A stretch of DNA of 42,328 nt from Candidatus Kuenenia stuttgartensis (GTDB taxonomy: Bacteria; Gemmatimonadota; Gemmatimonadetes; Gemmatimonadales; Gemmatimonadaceae), in NCBI GenBank assembly GCA_943330235.2, contig CALQGY020000021.1, forward strand, positions 1 to 42,328, given 5' to 3'. The notes under the pieces were generated by a model. It did not search any database and was not told the origin of the DNA. It worked only from the letters and a program-made list of their open reading frames with translations. Both the position numbers and the translations under genes were made by a program. Shown here piece by piece: positions 1-7,822 of this stretch. Numbering within the stretch: the first letter of the stretch is position 1; each line of letters begins with the position of its first letter.

Positions 1-1158
1 GCGCCAGCCGCGATCTTCCAGCGTGGGGGTGAGCGCCGTCGAGATATCGGCGTTGGCGTACTGATAGCGTTCGCCGCGCGCGTGCACATGCAGCCACGAC
101 GCCGGCTGCCACTGCGCGGACGCGTTGGCGGCGGTGTACGGCACGGGGCTAAAGGCGCCCCACAGCGTCCACAGACTGAAATACGGTTGATAGCGCCGCA
201 CGCCGCCCGAGAGCGCGTAGCGCGGACGCGTGTAGGTGAGCTCAAGGTCGGCGCTCCCCGGCCGGCCTTCGGCGAGGTTGTAATCCGCGCCGGCCACGAC
301 GCGCACCCGCGCGATACGCGCCGTCGCGGACAGCGCCGCCCGTTCCGACACGAACGCGTGCTCGACCGGATCCACCTCGCGTCGGTATTCGCCGCGTATA
401 TCAGCATATTTGTATACCCACGACGCTTCGGCGCCGGCCACCCACTGCCGGTCGCGCGGACGCCATTCGTCGAGCGGGTTGAGCGCGGGGCTCGTCACCG
501 CCAGCACCGCCGCCTGCCCCAGCCCCCAGCCGCCGTAGCCGGTGAGATCGAGCGAGGCTTGCTTGATATGCGCGCGGAGCTGCGCGCCATCAAAGCCAAT
601 GGGCTCGAGGCGCGACGACACCAGCTGCCGACCCGCGCGCGCCACCAGCGCCGCGCGCCGATACTCGAAATACCCTTCCAGCAGCTGCCCCGCGGGGACC
701 GTACCCGGTAACACCTGATCACGCCCGACATCGGCCACCACGCGCGCGGTGGCATGAAACGCGAGCCCCTCGACACCCAGCCCCCAGAGCACGAGGCTGC
801 TGGTGGTGGTCATGGGGAGCCCGTGCAACACGGCGCCCGGTCGCAGGAACTGGCATTGCCCCGTGGCGACACAGCGCACCGCAAAGCCGTCGATAGTCTG
901 CAGGCCACCATTGGCACCCGGTACCGCGAGCGACGCATCGATGCTGTCGCGCACGAGGCCGCGGAACGCGACGGCCTGCGCGCTGGCATCCACGCGGATG
1001 CGGTAGCTCTGCGCCGATGCCGCGGCCGGACACCACGCCAGCGCCATGAAGGCGGCGCGCCTGCGGATGCTTACGCGAATACGCATTCGACAATTCTTGC
1101 GAATACGCATAAGAACACTCACACAGATACGCATACAGATACTCATACGGATACTCAT
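1..1158 (-). CDS. beta-barrel outer-membrane protein, 3' end cut by window edge
   Basis: The minus-strand frame is open from 1158 to the window edge (386 codons seen). The ATG at 1158 overlaps the upstream cytochrome stop as ATGA, which suggests translational coupling. The first ~35 residues are a low-complexity Met/Arg/Ile/Ser stretch made by a short DNA repeat. In-frame ATGs at 1086 or 1047 would give a conventional signal peptide ending in ASAQS, so the true start is uncertain. The mature part has no hydrophobic helix. It alternates polar and aromatic/hydrophobic residues in paired strands with tight turns (for example VRVVAGADYNLAEGRPGS), as beta-barrels do. It follows two multiheme cytochrome genes, so the inferred role is the porin sheath of a porin-cytochrome conduit. 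It could instead be an unrelated barrel. No family was recognised by sequence. Confidence 0.72.
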   Translation of the reverse strand, partial: MSIRMSICMRICVSVLMRIRKNCRMRIRVSIRRRAAFMALAWCPAAASAQSYRIRVDASAQAVAFRGLVRDSIDASLAVPGANGGLQTIDGFAVRCVATGQCQFLRPGAVLHGLPMTTTSSLVLWGLGVEGLAFHATARVVADVGRDQVLPGTVPAGQLLEGYFEYRRAALVARAGRQLVSSRLEPIGFDGAQLRAHIKQASLDLTGYGGWGLGQAAVLAVTSPALNPLDEWRPRDRQWVAGAEASWVYKYADIRGEYRREVDPVEHAFVSERAALSATARIARVRVVAGADYNLAEGRPGSADLELTYTRPRYALSGGVRRYQPYFSLWTLWGAFSPVPYTAANASAQWQPASWLHVHARGERYQYANADISTALTPTLEDRGWR

Positions 1159-1163
1159 ACAGG
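1126..1163. repeat. degenerate 12-bp tandem repeat at the cytochrome/barrel gene junction
   Basis: Copies of a 12-bp unit close to gatactcatacg occur about three times in a row (variants gatacgcataca, gatactcatacg, gatactcataca). Looser copies built on gaatacgcat continue down to about 1077. The array starts in the stop codon of the upstream cytochrome gene and runs into the N-terminal codons of the barrel gene, where it encodes Met-(Arg/Ser)-Ile-(Arg/Cys) repeats. It could vary in length and so move the spacing between coupled start and signal peptide. Confidence 0.7.
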
Positions 1164-1904
1164 CGGCTTCGTCAGCTTCGCCTTGTACTGCGCGGGCGAC
1201 GCCTGGAAATGGCACTGCGTACATTCTCCGGCCACGTAGTGGTTCCGCGTTTTGTCGACGTGGCACGCGCCGCACAGTTGGCGCGTGGGGGTCAAGGCAG
1301 CGATGATGCGCGGCGTGTGGCAGGCGTCGCAGCCCTGGTGCGTGAGCGCCGCCGGCGTATGCGCCGCTGAGGGATTGGCCAACTGATGACAGGCCGTGCA
1401 TTCACGCCCCACGGCGTGGTGCTCGGTGTGACAGTCGTTGCAGGCCGCTTTCGTGGGCGCGGGGGCCATCGTGACCGGCGTGCTGTGGCACTCGGTACAC
1501 GGTCGGCTGGCGTGTCGCGCATGCACGAACATCACCGTGCGCGGTGCGGGTGCGCGCCCCGGCACCGACACCGTGACCGTCATGGGCTTGGCCACGCCAT
1601 AACGTTCAGCGCGGTGGCACGTCGCGCACTTATCGGGTGCGGGATTCTGGTGGTGACAGCTCTGACAGCCACGCGGTCGTTCAATGGTGACGCGTCCGTG
1701 TTGGTCGCCCGTGCCATGACAGGAGAGACAGGCCACCTTGGCGTGCCGGGCATGCGGGAACGAATCCGCGGCCGGTGCGGCCACGGTCGTCTGCGCGTGC
1801 AGATCGGCGGCGGTCCCGTCGACGGCAACGAGAACGACAAGCGCCGCGACAACCAGCCGAAGCTGGCGTGCGGCGCTCGCCCACCAAGACGCACTCACAA
1901 CCAT
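1155..1904 (-). CDS. periplasmic nonaheme cytochrome c (249 aa)
   Basis: The N-terminus is a signal peptide: hydrophobic residues ~17-30, then a likely cleavage near LHAQ. There are nine CxxCH heme motifs with first Cys at 59, 80, 93, 136, 155, 169, 192, 211 and 228. This is about one heme per 27 residues, a density typical of electron-wire cytochromes such as MtrA or c3/c7-type proteins. FPHARHA before heme 1 and FVHARHA before heme 4 suggest an internal duplication. It begins 17 nt after the nonaheme lipoprotein gene and ends in an ATGA overlap with the barrel gene, so the three are one operon. Inferred role: the periplasmic or barrel-inserted electron carrier of an outer-membrane conduit. 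Confidence 0.9.
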   Translation of the reverse strand: MVVSASWWASAARQLRLVVAALVVLVAVDGTAADLHAQTTVAAPAADSFPHARHAKVACLSCHGTGDQHGRVTIERPRGCQSCHHQNPAPDKCATCHRAERYGVAKPMTVTVSVPGRAPAPRTVMFVHARHASRPCTECHSTPVTMAPAPTKAACNDCHTEHHAVGRECTACHQLANPSAAHTPAALTHQGCDACHTPRIIAALTPTRQLCGACHVDKTRNHYVAGECTQCHFQASPAQYKAKLTKPPV

Positions 1905-1921
1905 GAAGAGCTCACGGGCAC

Positions 1922-3481
1922 CTACTTCGTGCCGTTCCGCGAAACCCGCATGGCGCTATTGAACTCGCCCCCGATGGGACCCGGCAACGCGGTGGCCTTG
2001 CTGGCCGCCGGCAACGCGTAGTAGCTGCGGACGTAGTTGATGGTGGCGATCATGAGCGACTCGCAGAGGAACGGATTGTGAATGCCCTTGGAGTTGTCGG
2101 CGTTCACTTGGTTGAACTCGCCGCACAGCCGCGCATTGAACTCGGCGCCTTCAGCCGGCGTGATGATGTTGTCCGTCGTACTCCACTCACCCGGCTTGGT
2201 GAGCTTGAGCGTGGCCAGCAGACCGCCGTCCGAGGGCGACGACTGCAGCGTGCCATTGAGGTTCGTGTCAATCCACAATTGATCGGCGTAGAACTTCATG
2301 CGGCTGCGCACCGTCGCGAAAGCGGTAGCGGCCACGGCCGCGTTCGCGTGACAACCACTGGCGGCGCACGTCTGCCACGAGCGGGCCGTCGCGGTGTACG
2401 CGCAGCTCTTGTCCGCCGTCGGCTTGCCGGTCGTGGCATCAAGACACGGGACCGGACGCATGAGGTGTCCCGTGGCCTGGAAGCTGAACGCCCCCGTGGC
2501 CTTGTCCGTCACGGTGAAACGTCCCACGTGACAGCCCGCACACAACTTTGGATTCTTGGTCGTCGCGTGCGATCCGAAAATGCGCGCCGTATCATACGCA
2601 AAGCCGGGCGGCCGATAGCCCGCGAAACCGAGCAGCATCGCGCCCTGCGGCGCGTGCGGCGAGCTGGACGTGACGGTGGGCTCGGCGCGATTCAGGTGGC
2701 ACTTAATACAGAGATTCTGCTCGGGATCAGTCGACGTCACCGGGAAGCGCAGCTGCGCAGGGTTGCCCGATCCGTGCGGATTATGACAGACCGTGCACGA
2801 CGTGGAGACATACGCGGTAGGATCGGACTTCTCAGCATAGTTGCCCACGACGCCCCACCGCTCCAGTGCCTTCCGCCCTTCATGGCAACCGGAACACGAC
2901 GCATTCGAGGCGCGCGAGACGTTGATCGTGGCGTGTCCCGACTGCGCCCACTCTTCCGCGAACGGTTGATGCGTGCCGGAGTGACAATCGCCGCAGGTGC
3001 CGGTGCCGGTCATACTGAGCTTGGCCAACGGGCGCACGATGGACGCCTGCCCCACGCCTTCCACATGCTTGAGTCCCGCGCCGTGGCAGCTTTCGCACTG
3101 CACGTCGAGATACGTGGAATCGGCCACCTTGCTGTAGCCAGCCACCGTACCGCTGGCCGCGTTGCCCTTGCCGGTCAGCGTATGACAGCTGAGGCACGCC
3201 GGATCCTTGGTCGTGCCGGCATTGTAGTTCGCATACGCGCTGGCATGCTTCGTGGTCTTCCACGTCGCCTGCTGCCCCGCGTGACAATTCCCGCACGTGG
3301 TCTGCTTGGTGGACACGTTGTAATAGCCCAAGAAACCCGTGGTGGCATCCTTGGGACTATTAAACGGCGCGCGATCACGATAGACAATTTTGTCGTCTGT
3401 ACATCCCGACACCACAGTGAGCGCCGTCAGCGCCAGGGTGAGATGCCAGAGACCGCGAGTGACGGAGTGTGCCATTCGCAT
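1922..3481 (-). CDS. outer-membrane-type multiheme cytochrome c lipoprotein (519 aa)
   Basis: The chosen ATG at 3481 has a GAGGG Shine-Dalgarno sequence about 8 nt upstream; longer in-frame starts up to 3649 exist but lack a signal peptide directly after them. The N-terminus has a hydrophobic stretch ending in the lipobox VVSGC, so this is a lipoprotein. Eight CxxCH motifs are present (CGNCH, CLSCH, CESCH, CGDCH, CSGCH, CTVCH, CIKCH, CAGCH). A ninth site is CAASGCH at 2348-2368, a CX4CH variant. The arrangement resembles cytochrome c554-like multiheme proteins. It is first in a leftward operon with a periplasmic nonaheme cytochrome and a beta-barrel protein. Inferred role: terminal, possibly surface-exposed, partner of a porin-cytochrome conduit. 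The lipid anchor side is not proven. Confidence 0.88.
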   Translation of the reverse strand: MRMAHSVTRGLWHLTLALTALTVVSGCTDDKIVYRDRAPFNSPKDATTGFLGYYNVSTKQTTCGNCHAGQQATWKTTKHASAYANYNAGTTKDPACLSCHTLTGKGNAASGTVAGYSKVADSTYLDVQCESCHGAGLKHVEGVGQASIVRPLAKLSMTGTGTCGDCHSGTHQPFAEEWAQSGHATINVSRASNASCSGCHEGRKALERWGVVGNYAEKSDPTAYVSTSCTVCHNPHGSGNPAQLRFPVTSTDPEQNLCIKCHLNRAEPTVTSSSPHAPQGAMLLGFAGYRPPGFAYDTARIFGSHATTKNPKLCAGCHVGRFTVTDKATGAFSFQATGHLMRPVPCLDATTGKPTADKSCAYTATARSWQTCAASGCHANAAVAATAFATVRSRMKFYADQLWIDTNLNGTLQSSPSDGGLLATLKLTKPGEWSTTDNIITPAEGAEFNARLCGEFNQVNADNSKGIHNPFLCESLMIATINYVRSYYALPAASKATALPGPIGGEFNSAMRVSRNGTK

Positions 3482-3762
3482 GCGGAGACCCTCGGAAATA
3501 GAGAATGCCGATCGAACGAGTTGCATCGACCGGTTCATTGCTCCGTAGAAGTACGGCGTGGTGCGCGAGGGGGGACTCAGGGAAAACCTTTCACGCTGTA
3601 GGAAATACCGATTGAGGTGTCGGGAACGAGTCAGGGAAATCCCCACCATGTTCGGGGGTTTTCTGTATTCACCACCCGCGTGTGGGGGACTACCCCTTCG
3701 TTTCGGCGATTCCGCGCGCTACGCGTGGGGTCGCATCATGCGAAGGCTTTCACCCGCGCCTC
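3482..3762. promoter_or_regulatory. divergent control region between the two respiratory operons
   Basis: This 281-bp gap must hold the promoters of both the leftward cytochrome/barrel operon and the rightward molybdoenzyme operon. No convincing -35/-10 pair or FNR/ArcA-type palindrome could be called by eye. A weak hairpin (aaatcccc ... gggggtttt, about 3636-3660) lies on the plus strand and could act on the rightward leader. A GTG at 3682 opens the rightward frame earlier, but the Tat signal favours 3763. Confidence 0.45.
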
Positions 3763-6153
3763 ATGACTGCTGTCGATCGGCGAACGTTCCTGAAGCGTGT
3801 GGTCGCCGCGTCTGCGGCCACCGCGACGTCGGCGGCGGCCAGCACCGCCACCGCCAGGGAACCCTCTGCCTTGGCGCAGCCAGTCGATGCGTCCGCGACG
3901 AATCCGGTATGGAAGAAGGCCCCGTGCGTCATGTGCGGCGTTGGCTGCGGCCTCTTGGTGGGCATTGAAGGCGGTCGCGCGGTGGCCGCGAAGGGCGATC
4001 CGGCCTCGTCGGTCGGCGACGGGCTTGCCTGCGCGAAGGGCTACTACGCGGTACAAGCGCTGTACGGTCGCGACCGGCTGAAGCGCGCGCGCATTGCACG
4101 TGGCGCCGCGCCGGTGGACGCACCGATTGGCGAAGCGCTCGATCTGGTCGCTACCCGCCTGCGCGACACCATCGCGCAACATGGCCCCGACAGTGTGGCG
4201 ATGTACGGCTCGTCGCAGTGGACGATCCCAGATGCCTATGTGGCCGCCAAGCTGTTCAAGGGGGCCATCGGCACCAACAACATCGATACCAGCACGCGCC
4301 TCACCGCAGCCGCGGCGATGACGGGACTCGAGAGCACCTTCGGCATGGACGGCGCGCCGGGATGCTACGACGATATCGAGCACGCGGATGTGATCGTGCT
4401 GTGGGATGTGAATCTCGCCGAATCGGATCCGGTGCTGTTCTCGCGCATGCTGGCGCATCGTAGCCGTAATCCGGCCGTACGCATCATCGACGTGTCGTCG
4501 CGCACCACGCGCACGAGCTACGCGGCCGACCAGACCATTGTGCATGCGCCGCGCGCCACGCAGTCAATCGCCAACGCCATCTGTCAGGACATTGTCGCCA
4601 AGCAGCAGATGCACCGAGCCTTTGTCGACCGGTATGTGTCGTTCAAACGGGGCGCATCAGGGTTGGGCTATGATCTGACGAACGACCAACTGGTCGCCGA
4701 GAGCGCCGTCAGCGCGACATGGGACGATTACGTCGCCTCGCTGGCCGATACGACGCCGGATCACGTGCAGCAGACGTTTGGGGTGCCGGCCGCGCGCATT
4801 CAGTGGTTGGCCTCGCTCTTCGCCGATCGCACGCGCACGGTGATGTCGGTGTGGGGAGACAACGTGAACCGCCAGGTGCGCGGCACCTATGCCAACAACG
4901 CGCTCTACAACGTGCATTTGTTGGTCGGCAAGATCGCGACGCCGGGCAACACCGCGCTGAGTCTGACGGGGCAACCCAACGGCGGGAGCGTCATGCACGA
5001 TGCCGGCTCACTGGCGCCGTCGCTGCCACGCGGGCTTGTCTTCAACGCCGCCGACCGGCAGCGTGCCGCGACCATGTGGGGCGTGCCCGTACAGCGCATC
5101 AGCGCGAAGCCCGCGCGCACGGCGATGGCGCTCTTTCGTGCCGTCGAGCGCGGGGAGATCCGGTTCCTGTGGATTCAGGGCACCGACCCGATGGTGAACG
5201 TCCCAGGCTTCGAGCGCTATCGACGCGCCATGCAGCAGCGAGGCTGCTTTGTGGTGGTCTCGGACGTGTACCCGACGGCCACCACCGCGATCGCAGACGT
5301 GGTACTACCCTCGGCACTCTGGTTCGAGCGCGAAGGGATCACCGGCAACGCCGAACGTCGTCTGCAGCACTTTGACCTCATGACGCCACCACCCGGCGAC
5401 GCGATGAGCGAGGCGTGGCAGATGATTGAAGTCGCGCGACGACTGGGCCACGGCGCACTGTTCCCGAGCGAACGCCGCGGCCACGTGGAGCGCGTGTGGG
5501 ACGAGTATCGTCGCTTTCACGAAGAGCCGCCGAGCGCGGCAGGTAGCGCTTCCCACAGCACAGCACACACCTCACTGCCCACGTTCAGCGCGCTCAAGGC
5601 GACCACCGGACAATGCTGGCCGGTGATCGCTGGGCAGGAGACGCTCCGACGCTACAACACGGCGCTCGACCCCAGCGCCGATCGTGCACGTGGCGCCTAC
5701 GACTTTTACGGACACGCGGACGGGCGGGCGTGGATCTGGCTACGCCCCAACGATCCGCCGGCCGAGTCGCCGAGTGCCGCGTATCCGTTATGGCTCTCGA
5801 CGGGTCCGTCGCTCGAGCACAGCGGGACGGGCGCGCTCACGCAGCGCATCCCCGTGCTGCATGATGCCCTCCCCCATGCGTATGTCGAGATGCATCACGA
5901 CGACGCCACGCACGCCGGTATTCGCGACCGCGATCTGGTGCGCGTGACCAGCAAGCGCGGATCGATCGACCTCGAAGCACGCATTGACTTCCGCTCACAG
6001 ACACCGCGCGGCCAGCTGTTCGTGCCCACGTTTGATGCCGAGCGTCCGGTCGCGCGCCTGATGCTGGAGGCGTGTTGTCCGCTCTCCGGTCAGCCCGACA
6101 CGACGCTCTGTGCCGTGCGTATCGCCCGCGTGGCGGTGGCCGGTGACCGTTGA
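3763..6153 (+). CDS. NapA-like molybdopterin oxidoreductase with Thr at the Mo-ligand position (796 aa)
   Basis: The start at 3763 places a Tat motif, DRRTFLKR, at residues 5-12, so the folded cofactor enzyme is exported. An N-terminal [4Fe-4S] site is intact: C55, C58, C62 and C90, followed by K92. The body follows NapA closely, with NNID at 172-175, FGMD, GCYDDIEHAD, YANNALYN, SLTGQP and a C-terminal guanine-dinucleotide-binding domain. Where NapA has R-H-C-M, with Cys binding molybdenum, this protein has R179-L180-T181-A (codon 4303-4305), in gap-free alignment. Other active-site positions also differ (NRQVRG for NapA's NQHTRG; GG for CG after LTGQP). The substrate is therefore unclear. 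It heads an operon with NapB-like and tetraheme cytochromes, a ferredoxin and NrfD. NapD and NapC are absent. Confidence 0.9.
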   Translation: MTAVDRRTFLKRVVAASAATATSAAASTATAREPSALAQPVDASATNPVWKKAPCVMCGVGCGLLVGIEGGRAVAAKGDPASSVGDGLACAKGYYAVQALYGRDRLKRARIARGAAPVDAPIGEALDLVATRLRDTIAQHGPDSVAMYGSSQWTIPDAYVAAKLFKGAIGTNNIDTSTRLTAAAAMTGLESTFGMDGAPGCYDDIEHADVIVLWDVNLAESDPVLFSRMLAHRSRNPAVRIIDVSSRTTRTSYAADQTIVHAPRATQSIANAICQDIVAKQQMHRAFVDRYVSFKRGASGLGYDLTNDQLVAESAVSATWDDYVASLADTTPDHVQQTFGVPAARIQWLASLFADRTRTVMSVWGDNVNRQVRGTYANNALYNVHLLVGKIATPGNTALSLTGQPNGGSVMHDAGSLAPSLPRGLVFNAADRQRAATMWGVPVQRISAKPARTAMALFRAVERGEIRFLWIQGTDPMVNVPGFERYRRAMQQRGCFVVVSDVYPTATTAIADVVLPSALWFEREGITGNAERRLQHFDLMTPPPGDAMSEAWQMIEVARRLGHGALFPSERRGHVERVWDEYRRFHEEPPSAAGSASHSTAHTSLPTFSALKATTGQCWPVIAGQETLRRYNTALDPSADRARGAYDFYGHADGRAWIWLRPNDPPAESPSAAYPLWLSTGPSLEHSGTGALTQRIPVLHDALPHAYVEMHHDDATHAGIRDRDLVRVTSKRGSIDLEARIDFRSQTPRGQLFVPTFDAERPVARLMLEACCPLSGQPDTTLCAVRIARVAVAGDR

Positions 6154-6965
6154 GTGATCGCCCGCGCGTCGGACTGCCATGGCTGCGACTGGTGGCCGTC
6201 TCGGTCACGCTGGCCGCAGTCGCCTTCGTGGGCGTGCGCCTCATGCAGCACCAACCGCTGTGGCCGAGACGCTCGACGGACGTCGCGACACGCTCGACCG
6301 CGTCAGCGCGCGACGGAGACGAGATGATGCGCGACACGATGCTGCCCGCCGACCGCTCGACCGTGCGACCGATCGCGGCCGAAGCGCAGGTGTTTCGCAC
6401 CACGATGGACATGCTCTCGATCGGGGCCGCTGCGGGACCACGACGGCCGGCACATCCGCGCTCACTCGCACGCTATCGGAGCCTGCGCGCGTATCCGGGC
6501 GCGCCACCACGAATCCCGCATGGGCTCACCGCCACCGAATATCGCGAAACCGCGTGCAAGGGCTGCCACGAACGCGGTGGATTCTCGGCGCGCTTTGAAG
6601 CGTATGTGCCCGTCACACCGCACCCTGAACTCGGCGCGTGTCTGCAGTGCCACGTCGGCAACGCCGTGCTGATGGCCATTCCGCTGCCGACGGCCGATCC
6701 CAGTTCGCGCTGTCGGCAGTGCCACGTGCCCGGCGGTCCGCGCGCGAGCACCGGCTCCATCGACTGGCGCACCACGGCGTGGCCGCAAGTGGCGCACGTC
6801 ACCGCGGGGCGCAATCCACCGCCTATTCCGCACGACTCGCCCATGCGCACGAACTGCCTCTCCTGTCACGCGAGTCCGTCGGGCGTCGCGGAAATCCAGA
6901 CGACTCACCCCGAGCGAGCGAATTGCCGGCAATGCCACGTCCAGTCATCCGCGAGTGCGCCATGA
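6150..6965 (+). CDS. NapB-like membrane-anchored pentaheme cytochrome c (271 aa)
   Basis: The frame begins with TTG at 6150, overlapping the preceding stop (TTGA). Starting there keeps a single N-terminal membrane segment (residues ~12-31), so this unusual start is preferred. Five CxxCH motifs begin at 136, 164, 188, 236 and 259. Two blocks share the plan PPxIPH ... CxxCH ... HPE ... CxQCHV (residues ~118-168 and ~222-263), which indicates an internal duplication. That plan matches cytochrome subunits of periplasmic nitrate reductases (NapB) in form. Overlap on both sides (TTGA, ATGA) supports translational coupling. Inferred role: it passes electrons to the NapA-like subunit. Confidence 0.85.
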   Translation: MSDRPRVGLPWLRLVAVSVTLAAVAFVGVRLMQHQPLWPRRSTDVATRSTASARDGDEMMRDTMLPADRSTVRPIAAEAQVFRTTMDMLSIGAAAGPRRPAHPRSLARYRSLRAYPGAPPRIPHGLTATEYRETACKGCHERGGFSARFEAYVPVTPHPELGACLQCHVGNAVLMAIPLPTADPSSRCRQCHVPGGPRASTGSIDWRTTAWPQVAHVTAGRNPPPIPHDSPMRTNCLSCHASPSGVAEIQTTHPERANCRQCHVQSSASAP

Positions 6966-7822
6966 GGCGGCTCCGGGCGGGACCACGCACCGTGCGCGCG
7001 GCACGCACGCTGTTCACCGGCGCCCTGAGTGTCTGGGCATTCGCCGGCTGCATCGGCAAAGAAGCCACGAAGCATTCGCCGTATGCGGCGCAGAAGGCGG
7101 CGAAAGAGGCCGCCGAGCACGGCGGGCCCGAAGCGGACCGCGAGACCGGCGGCACGAGCGACGCGGATACCGCCATCACACCCGCTGCCCGGCACGCCGA
7201 CTCGCTCCGCAAGGCTGCGAACGCACTCCGCGAGCCCGGTATGCTGAGCACCGTCAAGACCGAGCGCGTGGTGGGCTTCACGGGCGCCGGCCAGCAACCG
7301 TTTGAGGTGACCGTGCGCACCGCCACGCCCGCCACCGCGTTGGTGCGTCGCTTCGGCACCATCACCATGCGGAACTCGTTGCGCGAGCGCACGCCGGATC
7401 TGGGGCAGTATCCCTGCGCGTCCTGCCACTTAGGACGCGGCGTGGTCATGGCCGATGCACGCATCGGCGATGCGCACCAGAACATCAAACCCGTGCATCC
7501 GCTGCAGACAGGCGGCGTCTGCGCGACCTGTCATTCACCGGACAACGTCGAGCAGCTGACGCTCAAGAGCGGACAGAAGGCGTCGTTGGATCACGCCTAC
7601 CGCCTCTGCGCACAGTGCCATTTCAGTCAGGCCGAAGCCTGGGCTGGCGGCGGCCACGGCAAGCGCCTGGACGGATGGCAGGGACGCCGCGTTGTCATGG
7701 GCTGCGCCGACTGCCACAACCCGCATCATCCTGCCATTGAACCGCGAATCCCGTTCCGAGCGCCGCGCATTGCGCGCCGCCGGAATACTGATCGGGGAAC
7801 CGACCGAGGCACTGATAAATGA
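6962..7822 (+). CDS. tetraheme cytochrome c lipoprotein (286 aa)
   Basis: The ATG at 6962 overlaps the preceding stop (ATGA). The N-terminus has a basic segment, a hydrophobic core and the lipobox AFAGC, so the protein is probably lipid-anchored. An Ala/Lys/Glu-rich linker (~30-90) precedes the heme part. Four CxxCH motifs are visible: CASCH, CATCH, CAQCH and CADCH. The last sits in CADCHNPHHPA, a form common in c3-like respiratory cytochromes. The gene ends in another ATGA overlap with the ferredoxin gene. Inferred role: electron relay between the NrfD/ferredoxin module and the NapB-like cytochrome. Confidence 0.87.
   Translation: MRRLRAGPRTVRAARTLFTGALSVWAFAGCIGKEATKHSPYAAQKAAKEAAEHGGPEADRETGGTSDADTAITPAARHADSLRKAANALREPGMLSTVKTERVVGFTGAGQQPFEVTVRTATPATALVRRFGTITMRNSLRERTPDLGQYPCASCHLGRGVVMADARIGDAHQNIKPVHPLQTGGVCATCHSPDNVEQLTLKSGQKASLDHAYRLCAQCHFSQAEAWAGGGHGKRLDGWQGRRVVMGCADCHNPHHPAIEPRIPFRAPRIARRRNTDRGTDRGTDK

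Noticed and set aside
2078-3601. 507-codon plus-strand frame opposite the nonaheme lipoprotein gene
   Set aside because: It is antisense to a gene with nine heme motifs and a lipobox, and its Arg-rich product has no recognisable domain. High GC content makes such long antisense frames common here.
3682-3762. Upstream GTG start for the NapA-like protein
   Set aside because: It would put 27 non-hydrophobic residues ahead of the Tat motif, which is normally close to the N-terminus.
3763-6153. Simple annotation as a working periplasmic nitrate reductase (napA)
   Set aside because: The Mo-ligand Cys is replaced by Thr, other active-site residues differ, and napD/napC are not in the cluster.
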